From Neorhizobium petrolearium (GTDB lineage Bacteria; Pseudomonadota; Alphaproteobacteria; Rhizobiales; Rhizobiaceae): a stretch of DNA of 64,000 nt. This document shows positions 51,228-59,524 of this stretch, in pieces (positions within the stretch are counted from its first letter, which is position 1; each line of letters begins with the position of its first letter). The stretch spans positions 1 to 64,000 of the forward strand of contig NZ_JAGGJW010000010.1 of NCBI RefSeq assembly GCF_017873175.1, in the 5' to 3' direction. The notes below the pieces were generated by a model, which worked only from the letters and a program-made list of their open reading frames with translations, searched no databases and was not told the origin of the DNA. The position numbers and the translations under genes are program-made.

Positions 51228-53463
51228 GACCAACGAATATCTCGGTTATCCCGACCGCATCAGCGTTCCGGCCGGGGAAACGGTCAAGTTCCAGCTGTCG
51301 AGCAAGCGGGACAAGGTCAATGTGGAGGTGCTGCGGCTGCGCTGCGGCGATGTCGACGCCGCCGGCCCCGGTTTCAAGTACGAGGTGATGGAAAGCGGCG
51401 TCGACGGCGTGCATGCCTGCCTCGACCAGGAGATCCGCCCCGGCTCCTGCGCCGTCATCGAGCATGGCGGTGCACTAGTGCCCAGCGGCGCGGCCTGGTC
51501 CTTCGGCGCTTATGTCTGGCCGACCCTCATTGCCGACAACGCCAAGGCCATCATGGGCAACTGGTGCGCGGCCACGGAGCGCGGCTATGCGCTCGAAATC
51601 GATGCAGAGGGCTATCCCGTTCTGGTGCTCGGCGCGGCACGTTTTGCGCTGAAGGTGAAAGTGGCCGCACGGGTCTGGTCGTTTGTTTCCGCGACGCTCG
51701 ATCCCGTGAGGAAGACGGCGACATTGTCGCTGATCGTGCCGGCAGATAGTACTGTCCCGACAATGGCGCATGCTGAGACTTTCGCGCTGTCGGGCGATCC
51801 GGCGCTCGATTCCGGGCTCGATTTCCTGATTGCCGCCCAGCATCTCGACGAGGCGGCGCGATACACCGCCCATTTCGACGGCAAGATCGAGGCGCCGCGC
51901 GTCTTTTCCCGGGCGCTCGATGCCGAGATGCTGCGAGTGTTCGACTGGCAGCCGCGCACCGGCGCGACGACCGCCGGCCTCGTCGCCTTCTGGGATTTCT
52001 CTGACGGGATTACCGGGCTATCGGTCAAGGATATCTCGCCGAACTGCCTAAACGGCCGGCTGCACCAGCTGCCGCGCCGCGGCGTCACCGGCTTCTTCTG
52101 GTCCGGCGCGGTGCATGACTTCCGCCTGGCGCCGAAGGAATATGCGGCGATCCATTTCCACAGCGACGACATCTACGACTGCCAGTGGCAGACGACCCTG
52201 ATGCTTGACGTGCCAGACGGCTGGCGCACCGGCGTCTATTCCCTGCGGCTGACGCCGGTCGGCGACACGCCGGAGCCCGATTGCGAAAGCTACGTCACCT
52301 TTTTCGTGACGCCGGGCAAGAAGACGAAGCGCGCCGATCTCGTCGTCGTGCTCTCGGTCGCCACCTATCTCGCCTATGCCAACAGCGCGCTGCGCCTCTA
52401 CCAAGTGCATTTCGAGACGCTGATGGAGCACGTGCTGTGGCTGCCGATGGACGACGTGTTCATGCAGGAGCATCCCGAGATCGGCCAATCCACCTACGAC
52501 TGCCATGTGGACGGTTCGGGCCGTTGCTACAGTTCGTGGCTGCGGCCGGTGCTGAGCACGCGGCCGCGCGGCTACTGGTTCAACCTGATCAACGATACCC
52601 ATATCCTCGACTGGCTGGAGGAAAAGGGCATCGCCTACGACGTCATCACCGACGTGGAGCTGGACCGCGAAGGTTCGAGGGCGCTGAAGCCCTATCGCGC
52701 CATGATGACGCCGACCCACCCGGAATATTACTCGTTCAACATGATGAACGGCATCATGGAGTACCAGAATGCCGGCGGCCGGCATATTTCCATGGGCGGC
52801 AACGGGTTCTACTGGCGCTGCGGTTTCCATCCGGCTGCACCGGAGGCGCTCGAAGTGCGCCGCGGCATGGCCGGCACGCGCACCTGGGAATCGGCTCCCG
52901 GCGAGGTGCATCTCGCCGGCACCGGCGAACCCGGCTCGCTGTGGCGCCACAGCGGCTTTGCGCCCCAGAAGCTGGTCGGTGCCGGCTTTTCGGCGATGAT
53001 CAACGATACCTGCGGTTACTACCTGCGCCAGCCGGACAGCGAGGACCCGCGCGCCGCCTTCATCTTCGAAGGCACCGGGCGGCGCGAGAAATTCGGCGAT
53101 TTCGGCTTCCGCTACAACGGCGCCGTCGGCAGCGAGATCGACCGGCTCGACTACGAGCTCGGCACGCCGCGTCATGCCTTGCTGCTCGCCACGTCCGAAG
53201 GTCTCGGCGCCGGCGCGCTACCGACGCCGGAGGAATTCCGCACCATGGTCGACGGGCTCGACGGCACGCAGAACGCGCTGGTGCGCGCCGACATGGTGTT
53301 CTTCGAAACGCCCAATGGTGGCGCGGTCTTCGCCTCGGGCTCGATCACATTCGGCATGTCGCTCGGCTACAACAATTACGACAACAATATCAGCGCCATC
53401 ACGCTGAATGTCGTGAAACGTTTCCTCGATCCCGAGCCCTTCGCCATGCCTGCCCTGGCATAA
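51217..53463 (+). CDS. dimethylformamidase large-subunit-like iron amidohydrolase
   Basis: A 748-residue homologue of the DMFase large subunit (DmfA2). The N-terminal ~90 residues form a beta-sandwich-like domain (SVPAGETVKFQLSS). Residues ~90-240 look like a concanavalin-type lectin domain. The C-terminal half from ~370 is the catalytic domain. HPEYY at 501-505 corresponds to the His-x-Glu of the known iron site. Tyr384/387 and Tyr427/438 are candidates for the two tyrosinate ligands of the 2-Tyr-1-carboxylate centre described in Paracoccus DMFase. The start is a GTG behind GGAG, overlapping the small subunit. In a polyamine-type importer operon the real substrate is probably a larger amide than DMF. 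Confidence 0.87.
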   Translation: MIYRTNEYLGYPDRISVPAGETVKFQLSSKRDKVNVEVLRLRCGDVDAAGPGFKYEVMESGVDGVHACLDQEIRPGSCAVIEHGGALVPSGAAWSFGAYVWPTLIADNAKAIMGNWCAATERGYALEIDAEGYPVLVLGAARFALKVKVAARVWSFVSATLDPVRKTATLSLIVPADSTVPTMAHAETFALSGDPALDSGLDFLIAAQHLDEAARYTAHFDGKIEAPRVFSRALDAEMLRVFDWQPRTGATTAGLVAFWDFSDGITGLSVKDISPNCLNGRLHQLPRRGVTGFFWSGAVHDFRLAPKEYAAIHFHSDDIYDCQWQTTLMLDVPDGWRTGVYSLRLTPVGDTPEPDCESYVTFFVTPGKKTKRADLVVVLSVATYLAYANSALRLYQVHFETLMEHVLWLPMDDVFMQEHPEIGQSTYDCHVDGSGRCYSSWLRPVLSTRPRGYWFNLINDTHILDWLEEKGIAYDVITDVELDREGSRALKPYRAMMTPTHPEYYSFNMMNGIMEYQNAGGRHISMGGNGFYWRCGFHPAAPEALEVRRGMAGTRTWESAPGEVHLAGTGEPGSLWRHSGFAPQKLVGAGFSAMINDTCGYYLRQPDSEDPRAAFIFEGTGRREKFGDFGFRYNGAVGSEIDRLDYELGTPRHALLLATSEGLGAGALPTPEEFRTMVDGLDGTQNALVRADMVFFETPNGGAVFASGSITFGMSLGYNNYDNNISAITLNVVKRFLDPEPFAMPALA

Positions 53464-53473
53464 GGCCTTCGAC

Positions 53474-53499
53474 CGGGCCGCACGGCAAAGTGCGGCCCG
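53474..53499 (+). terminator. 10-bp hairpin between the two amidase-like genes
   Basis: CGGGCCGCAC (53474-53483) pairs with GTGCGGCCCG (53490-53499) around GGCAAA, 11 nt after the first amidase stop. There is no U tract; it is likely a processing or partial termination element within the operon. Confidence 0.5.
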
Positions 53500-53546
53500 C
53501 GGATTTCAGGCGGCCCGACGCCGCAAACCTTTTGCAAGAGACGGTC

Positions 53547-55214
53547 ATGGCCAACGAAAGCGAATTCCAATCCCCCGAACTCGGCATGGTCAATCTCGGC
53601 CAGCGCAGGACGCGGCCGATGTTTGCCGATGAGCACTGGCAGAGCCAGCCCTGGTACGAGGCGCCGCGCGAGGACCCGAATGTCCCCGAGGTCTATACCT
53701 ACACCAATTCGATTTCCTACGATCCGGGTGAGGAGGTCGTCTTCCACTCGACCTCGACCGCCGCGACATGGCGGCTGCAGATCTATCGCGACGGCTACAG
53801 GCCGAAGACAGTGCATGAGGTCGAGTCGATCGAGGGCGTTTTCACGCCGACCCCCAGGGATGCCTATCGCAACGGCTGCAAATGGCCGGTCAGCCATCGC
53901 TGGACACTGCCCGCCGATCTCGGATCCGGCTTCTACCGCGTCGTCTCTTCCTGCGAACGGGGCAACGGCACCCGCTTCGTGCAGCATCATTTCTTCGTCG
54001 TGCGTCCGACCGAAAAGACCCGCAAGGCGAAGATCCTGATGGTCCTGCCGACCGGCACCTGGACGGCCTATAACGATTTCGGCGGCGCCAACCACTATTT
54101 CGGCGTCGAGGGCGAGGACCGTTGCCAGCCTTCGCCGGTCCTGTCGCTGGAACGGCCCTGGACGCGCGGCATCGTCTGGCTGCCAGCCGGCGCGCCGCGC
54201 ATCTGCGCCGATCCCGGGCCAGAAATGGGGGACGCGCCGCGTTATCCCATGAAGGAATGGGCCTTCGCCAACGGTTTCGGCCAGTATTACGCCGCCGCCG
54301 GCTGGGCGCAGTTCGACCGCCATTTCGTGCTTTGGGCCGAGAAGGAGGGCTACGAGCTGGACATGATCACCCAGACCGACCTGCATTACCGGCCGGAACT
54401 GCTCGACGCCTATCCTTGCGTCACCATCATCGGCCATGACGAGTACTGGACCTGGGAAATGCGCGAGGCGATCGAACGCTATGTGGAAAAGGGAGGCCGG
54501 CTCGCCCGTTTCGGCGCCAATTTCCTCTGGCAGATCCGGCTGGAAGACGACGGCAGGCGGCAGGTGTGTCACAAGTTCAAGGCGATTCACAAGGACCCGG
54601 TGGCCGGCACCGACAAGGGCCATCTGCTGACCAGCGCTTGGGAGGACCACAATGTCCGCTGGCCGGGCGCTTCCACGGTCGGCGTCAACGGTGCGCACGG
54701 CATGTATGCCTCCTGGGGCGGCTTCGCCCCGAACGGCCAGAAGGGCCTGACCGTCTACCGGCCGACCCACTGGGCCTTCGCCGGCACGGGCCTGCATTAT
54801 GCCGACATCTTCGGCGACAAGCAGCGCATCTTCGCCTACGAGGTCGACGGGCTCGATTATACCTTCCGGCACGGCCTGCCTTATCCGGTGCCGGTCGAAG
54901 GCCAGCCGGAGACGATCGAGATCTTGGCCATGGCCCCAGCGGTGCTGGCCGAGGACGAGCCGCAGGGCGAAGGCTTCCGCTACTACGTGCGCGGCAGCGA
55001 CCACGAAGGGCTTGTCGAATGCGTGACCGGCGAGGTGACGCCCGAAGGGCTCGCCCGCTACAAATACGGTTCCGGCATGATGGTGCACATGACCCGGGGG
55101 GCCGGCGAGGTGCTGACCGCGGCGACCTGCGAATGGGTCATGGGCCTGAAACGCGGCGATCCTTTCACCCAGCGCATTACCCGCAACGTCCTGGATCGGT
55201 TCACGGCCGGCTGA
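53547..55214 (+). CDS. second dimethylformamidase-like protein (C-terminal domain family)
   Basis: A 555-residue protein related to the catalytic half of the DMFase large subunit. The lectin-like section is missing. An N-terminal beta domain (TNSISYDPGEEVVFHSTSTAATW, split) leads into TGTWTAYNDFGGANHYF (~168-184) and GHDEYWTWEMREAI (~296-309). The HDEYW motif mirrors HPEYY in the neighbour, and AYN supplies a candidate iron tyrosine. It has no partner small subunit of its own. It may be a second hydrolase for another bond of the same substrate, or an extra subunit. The start at 53547 is used; the frame running in from 52281 is false. Confidence 0.82.
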   Translation: MANESEFQSPELGMVNLGQRRTRPMFADEHWQSQPWYEAPREDPNVPEVYTYTNSISYDPGEEVVFHSTSTAATWRLQIYRDGYRPKTVHEVESIEGVFTPTPRDAYRNGCKWPVSHRWTLPADLGSGFYRVVSSCERGNGTRFVQHHFFVVRPTEKTRKAKILMVLPTGTWTAYNDFGGANHYFGVEGEDRCQPSPVLSLERPWTRGIVWLPAGAPRICADPGPEMGDAPRYPMKEWAFANGFGQYYAAAGWAQFDRHFVLWAEKEGYELDMITQTDLHYRPELLDAYPCVTIIGHDEYWTWEMREAIERYVEKGGRLARFGANFLWQIRLEDDGRRQVCHKFKAIHKDPVAGTDKGHLLTSAWEDHNVRWPGASTVGVNGAHGMYASWGGFAPNGQKGLTVYRPTHWAFAGTGLHYADIFGDKQRIFAYEVDGLDYTFRHGLPYPVPVEGQPETIEILAMAPAVLAEDEPQGEGFRYYVRGSDHEGLVECVTGEVTPEGLARYKYGSGMMVHMTRGAGEVLTAATCEWVMGLKRGDPFTQRITRNVLDRFTAG

Positions 55215-55223
55215 GGCAAGTTT

Positions 55224-55240
55224 TGATATATGATATGTCA
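55224..55240. promoter_or_regulatory. GntR-regulon operator variants before the transketolase genes
   Basis: TGATATATGA (55224-55233) overlaps TGATATGTCA (55231-55240), each one mismatch from TGATATATCA. They are ~33 bp before the transketolase start at 55273. TGATATGTCA occurs again at 58155. Confidence 0.55.
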
Positions 55241-55272
55241 CGTTTGATTGGCGGTTTGGGAAGGCTGCTCCG

Positions 55273-56148
55273 ATGAGTAATGTCAACAGCCGAGACCGGC
55301 AGCCTGCCCTGCGAGTTCGCGATCCGGCGCAGCTTGCCAGCATAGCCCGGTCGCTACGCCGCGACGTCATCGATCTCGTGGCGCCGACAGGCCAGGGTTA
55401 TGTGCAGCAGGGGCTTGGCGCGGCGGACCTCTTCGCCGTTCTCTATTTCGCCGAATTGCGGCTCGATCCGGCCGATTCGGACTGGCCGGATCGCGACCGC
55501 TTCCTGCTTTCGACCGCCCATAACACGGCGATCTTCTACGCGACGCTGGCGGCCCGCGGGATCGTCGATCCGGTTGCCGTCAGGGACTATTGCAGGGACG
55601 GATCGCCCTTTGAGATCAACGCCTCCGAGCGCGTCGGCACGGCGATCGAAGCAACGCTCGGCTCGCTGGGGCAGGGGCTTTCGGTCGGCATCGGCATGGC
55701 GCTTTCCGCCCGTCGCCGTCTGTCGCCGAGCCGCGTCTATGTCGTGCTCGGCGACGGCGAATTGCAAGAGGGGCAACTCTGGGAGGCTGCGCTGTTTGCG
55801 GGCAGCGCCGGTATTTCCAATCTCTGCCTGATCGTCGACGACAACCGCATGCAGGTCGAAGGACATATCGACAGAGTGGTTTCGGTCGCCCCGATCGCCG
55901 GGAAATTCCGCGCCTTCGGCTGGGCTGTGGAGGAGGTCGACGGGCATGACATTCCGGCACTTCTTGCCGCACTGGAGAGGGCGCGCGGATGTCACAAACC
56001 GACCTGCCTCGTCGCCGCGACCATGGCCGGCAAGGGCGTGCCGTCGCTCGAAGGCCTGCTGGCCCACAATCTCAAGCTGCCGCCGGAGATCGCCGCCGAA
56101 GCGCTGACGGCTCTCGACGAAACCCATGGCGGGGAGGAGCGGAAGTGA
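55273..56148 (+). CDS. transketolase, N-terminal (TPP pyrophosphate) subunit
   Basis: A 291-residue half transketolase. It has GYVQQGLGAADLFAVLYFAEL, FLLSTAHNTAIFYATLA, TLGSLGQGLSVGIGMAL and the TPP-diphosphate motif VLGDGELQEGQLWEAALFAGSAGISNLCLIVDDN (two parts). The partner half follows with a GTGA overlap. Split transketolases occur in specialised catabolism, for example apulose-4-phosphate transketolase. Here it probably moves a two-carbon ketol unit from a branched or amino-sugar-like phosphate. It is not the housekeeping enzyme, which is a single ~660-residue chain. Confidence 0.92.
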   Translation: MSNVNSRDRQPALRVRDPAQLASIARSLRRDVIDLVAPTGQGYVQQGLGAADLFAVLYFAELRLDPADSDWPDRDRFLLSTAHNTAIFYATLAARGIVDPVAVRDYCRDGSPFEINASERVGTAIEATLGSLGQGLSVGIGMALSARRRLSPSRVYVVLGDGELQEGQLWEAALFAGSAGISNLCLIVDDNRMQVEGHIDRVVSVAPIAGKFRAFGWAVEEVDGHDIPALLAALERARGCHKPTCLVAATMAGKGVPSLEGLLAHNLKLPPEIAAEALTALDETHGGEERK

Positions 56149-57146
56149 GCGAAGCGGACCACCGAAAGTCACTGGAAGTGGCGGATTTCAATGCCCGGAA
56201 CGCCGCCGCGGCCGGTGCTGTCAAGCACTATGGCGAGGCGCTTCTGGAAGCCGCGCGGCGTGACGATCGCATCGTCTGCCTGACCGCGGATCTGACGCTT
56301 TCGACCGAGACGGATCCCTTCCGCGACCATCTGCCGGGACGGTTCCATCAGGTCGGCATCGCCGAGGCCAACATGATCGGCATTGCCGGTGGTCTTGCCC
56401 GTTCCGGCGAGATGCCTTTCGTACACAGTTTCTGCGTTTTCGTTACGCGCCGATGCTACGATCAGGTGGCGATGCAGGTCGCCTATCCGCGAGCCAACGT
56501 GAAGATCGTCGGCGTCATTCCCGGGCTGACGACGATGCTCGGCGTCTCCCATCAGGCGATCGACGATATCGCGTTGATGCGTGCCCTGCCGAACATGACG
56601 GTGATCGAGCCGAGCGGTCCGGCACAGGTGCGGGCCGCCGTCGCCGCCATCGCCGAATACGACGGCCCGGTCTATCTGCGTCTCAAGCGGGCCGACGGCA
56701 CGGAAAAGCCGTCCGAAGCCAGCGCCGATTTCCGGATCGGCCGGATGCGCGTGCTGCAGCAGGGAGGGGACGGCCTGATCGTCGCATGCGGCATGATGGT
56801 GGAGATCGCGCTGCAAGCCGCCGAGCGGTTGCGGAACGAGGACGGCAAGGCCGTGTCGGTCGTCGACATGGCAACGATCAAGCCGCTCGATCCGGCGCTT
56901 GCCGACCTGGCGCGCCGGGTGCCGGTAGTGGTGACGGCGGAAAACCATTCGATCGTCGGCGGACTGGGCAGCGCGGTGGCGGAACTCTTCCTGGAGCGGG
57001 ATGTCCATGTGAAATTCCGCCGTGTCGGCGTGCGCGACACTTTCGCCGAAGGCGGGACGACGCCGTATCTCTTTGAAAAATACGGTTTGTCCGCGGAGGC
57101 CTTGGCGAATGCCTTCCAGCAGGCGGCACGGGGCGCGGCAGTATGA
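56145..57146 (+). CDS. transketolase, C-terminal (pyrimidine) subunit
   Basis: A 333-residue second half of the split transketolase. LTADLTLSTETDPFRDHLPGRFHQVGIAEANMIGIAGGLA (in parts) contains the catalytic glutamate in GIAEANM, with ISHQAIDD-like SHQAIDDIALM, YLRLKRADGTEK and the C-terminal domain VTAENHSIVGGLGSAVAE. It starts at a GTG overlapping the N-subunit stop, behind GGGGAGGAG. It must pair with the previous subunit to form the active site. Confidence 0.92.
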   Translation: MSEADHRKSLEVADFNARNAAAAGAVKHYGEALLEAARRDDRIVCLTADLTLSTETDPFRDHLPGRFHQVGIAEANMIGIAGGLARSGEMPFVHSFCVFVTRRCYDQVAMQVAYPRANVKIVGVIPGLTTMLGVSHQAIDDIALMRALPNMTVIEPSGPAQVRAAVAAIAEYDGPVYLRLKRADGTEKPSEASADFRIGRMRVLQQGGDGLIVACGMMVEIALQAAERLRNEDGKAVSVVDMATIKPLDPALADLARRVPVVVTAENHSIVGGLGSAVAELFLERDVHVKFRRVGVRDTFAEGGTTPYLFEKYGLSAEALANAFQQAARGAAV

Positions 57147-57169
57147 GAACGCGCGCCGGCGCGACCGGA

Positions 57170-57892
57170 TCAGACATTCGGCGGCGTCATGTATCGCGTA
57201 CCGCCGGTTTTTTCGAGCAGGCGCACGAGGTTCTGGCCGCCTTCCATCATGTCGGCCTGGATCGATTCGCGCACCTTGTCGGGCCGGCGCTGGCGCAGGT
57301 ATTTCAGCACGGCAAGATGCTGGTGCTCGTTCGGATAGGTCGGCGGCGCATTGGGATAGTGGAAGTTCAGCAACGGCCCGTTACGCATCCAGATGTCGTC
57401 GAGGATAGCCAGAACTTCCGGCAGTTCCGAGCCCTCGTAGAGGCTCCGGTGGAACTGCCAGTTGGCGCGCACGGCATCCGACCAGCGTTGCTGCTGCTCG
57501 GCGCTGATCAGTTCCTCGTGGATTGCCTCCATGCGATCGATATCGGCCTCCGACACGCGCGTCGTCGCGTGCTCGGCAGCAAGGCCTTCGAGAAACAGGC
57601 GTACCGTGCGCAGCTCGATATATTGCTTGGCGGTCATATGCGATACGATGATCGACCGGCCCGCCTGCATTTCCAGCGCCCGGCCGCGCACCAACTGCAT
57701 CAGCGCCTCGCGGATGGGCGTTTCCGATACGTTCATCGTCGCCGCAAGTTCGCGAATCTTGAAACGGTGCCCCGGCCAGAAACGGCCTTCCATCAGAGCC
57801 TGGCGCAGATTGTCGTAAACAAGCTCCGTAAGGCTGTCGCGGGCGACCGGCCCCACGCCGCTGACGCTGGGCGATTGGTCCATGTCAGGCAT
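57170..57892 (-). CDS. GntR-family (FCD) regulator of the amide/transketolase regulon
   Basis: A 240-residue GntR protein. The winged helix has LVYDNLRQALMEGRFWPGHRFK and IRELAATMNVSETPIREALMQLV. The FCD domain has LRTVRLFLEGLAAEHA, NWQFHRSLYEGSELPE and NEHQHLAVLKYLRQR; these histidines could hold a metal. It lies between the transketolase and aminotransferase genes on the opposite strand. It is the only regulator inside the set of transcription units that share TGATATATCA-type sites, so it is the best candidate for binding them. Probably a repressor relieved by a pathway intermediate. Confidence 0.9.
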   Translation of the reverse strand: MPDMDQSPSVSGVGPVARDSLTELVYDNLRQALMEGRFWPGHRFKIRELAATMNVSETPIREALMQLVRGRALEMQAGRSIIVSHMTAKQYIELRTVRLFLEGLAAEHATTRVSEADIDRMEAIHEELISAEQQQRWSDAVRANWQFHRSLYEGSELPEVLAILDDIWMRNGPLLNFHYPNAPPTYPNEHQHLAVLKYLRQRRPDKVRESIQADMMEGGQNLVRLLEKTGGTRYMTPPNV

Positions 57893-58202
57893 TTCCTATC
57901 CTCGAATGTGTGCTCTCCTTCACGAAACGAAGGCTGCAAAATATATAATATAGCATCCCGTCATCCCGCGCAAAAGCCAAGCATCGATCTATGCTGCTAA
58001 ATCACAGATATGCGCGACTTTCGGCTGCAGTTCAACAGTACACCAGCGACCCGCCCCAGAAATTCTCAACCCACGGTTCGGCTGCTTCGCCGGTGGCAAA
58101 TGCCTGCCGCGGAACCGATTTTCATGTGCAGAACGCCATGTTTTCGCTTGCCTTTGATATGTCAATATATGATATATCAAAAAAGAATAAGGAGAATTCG
58201 CC
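57893..58202. promoter_or_regulatory. divergent regulatory region, GntR / aminotransferase
   Basis: A 310-bp gap between the divergent genes. An AT-rich stretch (57940-57955, ATATATAATATAG) lies close to the GntR start and may be a weak operator for autoregulation. The strong sites are near the aminotransferase. No small gene is convincing in between. Confidence 0.45.
58155..58179. promoter_or_regulatory. paired GntR-regulon operators (upstream of the aminotransferase)
   Basis: TGATATGTCA (58155-58164) and the perfect TGATATATCA (58170-58179) are 15 bp apart centre to centre. They end 23 bp before the start at 58203. This is the densest operator cluster of the regulon. Confidence 0.65.
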
Positions 58203-59441
58203 ATGTCGGCATTAGTGAGAGCGCAGGATGCTGCGTTGCGCGCGCGCGCTGAAAAAGTCGTACCGAGCGGAATGTGGGGCCATCTGCATGCCGCGAAACT
58301 GCCGGAGGCCTATCCGCAGTTTTTCAGCCGCGGCGAGGGCGGCATTCTCTGGGACGTCGACGGCAATCGTTATGTCGATTTCATGTGCAGTTGGGGGCCA
58401 AACCTTCTGGGGCATCACCATCCGGAAGTGGAGGAAGCGGCCGAGCGCCAGCGGCGTATGGGCGACTGCCTGAACGGCCCGGCCGAGGTCATGGTCGAAC
58501 TCGCCGAGCTGGTCGTCGATACCATCGCCCATGCCGACTGGACCCTGTTCCAGAAGAACGGCACGGACGCCACGACGACATGCGTCACCATCGCGCGGGC
58601 TGCGACCGGCAGGCGCAAGATCCTGGTGGCGAAGGGCGCCTATCACGGGGCGGTTCCGTGGTGCTCACCGTCGTTGCTCGGCGTCACGGCGGAAGATCGG
58701 GCCCATCTGCTTTATTACGTCTACAACGACGTCGAGACGCTGGAGGCGGCTGTCGGGGAAGCGGGTGACGATCTCGCGGCGATCGTGGTCTCCGCCTATC
58801 GGCACGACCTCGGCTTCGACCAGGAACTGCCGACGCAGGAATTCGCCAAGGCCGCGCGCCGTCTGGCGGACGCCAAGGGGGCTGCCTTAATCATCGACGA
58901 GGTGCGCGCCGGCTTCCGCCTCCACGCGGCCGGCAGTTGGGAGCCGATGGGCGTGCGTCCCGATCTCGCGGCCTGGAGCAAGGCGATCGCCAATGGTTAT
59001 GCCCTGTCGGCCGTGACCGGCAGCGATTGGCTGCGTAAGGCGGCGTCGCAGGTTTTCGTGACCGGCTCGTTCTGGGCGGGGGCGGTGGCGATGGCCGCCG
59101 CCGTGGCGACACTCAAGGTCGTGAAGCGCGACGGCGTGCCGGAGCGTATCGCCCGGCTCGGACAGATGCTGCGCGACGGACTCGAAACCCGTTCGCGGCA
59201 GTTCGGGGTTTCCATTCGCCAGACAGGCCCGGCACAGATGCCGACCGTGCTTTTCGATGGAGATGCGGACTTTTCTAAGGGATCGGCATTCTGCAATGCC
59301 ACACTTTCGAAAGGCGTCTATTTCCATCCAAAGCATAACATGTTCCTCTGCGCGGCGCACACGGAAGCGGATATCGCAATGGCGCTAGAAGCTGCCGAAC
59401 ATGGTTTCGCGGCGGTGGCAGGATTAAATGTTCCCGCCTGA
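58203..59441 (+). CDS. class III PLP aminotransferase (glutamate-1-semialdehyde aminomutase-like)
   Basis: A 412-residue fold-type I enzyme. VVPSGMWGHLHAAKLPE and ILWDVDGNRYVDFMCSWGPNLLGHHHPEV (parts) form the N-terminus. FQKNGTDATTTCVTIARAATGRRKI parallels the GSA-aminomutase substrate region, AYHGAVPW follows, IIDEVRAGFR holds the PLP-nitrogen Asp, and the Schiff-base lysine is in LAAWSKAIANGYALSAV. Ribosome site AAGGAG. It is co-regulated with the transketolase and amidase genes. It probably removes or moves an amino group on a product of the amide hydrolysis. The aminomutase branch is as likely as a true transaminase. Confidence 0.88.
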   Translation: MSALVRAQDAALRARAEKVVPSGMWGHLHAAKLPEAYPQFFSRGEGGILWDVDGNRYVDFMCSWGPNLLGHHHPEVEEAAERQRRMGDCLNGPAEVMVELAELVVDTIAHADWTLFQKNGTDATTTCVTIARAATGRRKILVAKGAYHGAVPWCSPSLLGVTAEDRAHLLYYVYNDVETLEAAVGEAGDDLAAIVVSAYRHDLGFDQELPTQEFAKAARRLADAKGAALIIDEVRAGFRLHAAGSWEPMGVRPDLAAWSKAIANGYALSAVTGSDWLRKAASQVFVTGSFWAGAVAMAAAVATLKVVKRDGVPERIARLGQMLRDGLETRSRQFGVSIRQTGPAQMPTVLFDGDADFSKGSAFCNATLSKGVYFHPKHNMFLCAAHTEADIAMALEAAEHGFAAVAGLNVPA

Positions 59442-59524
59442 GTTGTAGTGACAAGGCAGCAATGTGATCTGAACCCTTCAAACGGCCTTTCGCTCGATTA
59501 AGGCAAGGAGTTTCTGGCCGCCCA

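Noticed and set aside
53376-55370. 664-codon open frame antisense to the second amidase-like gene
   Set aside because: Low-complexity shadow composition with no domain signature; the sense strand carries a clear family protein.
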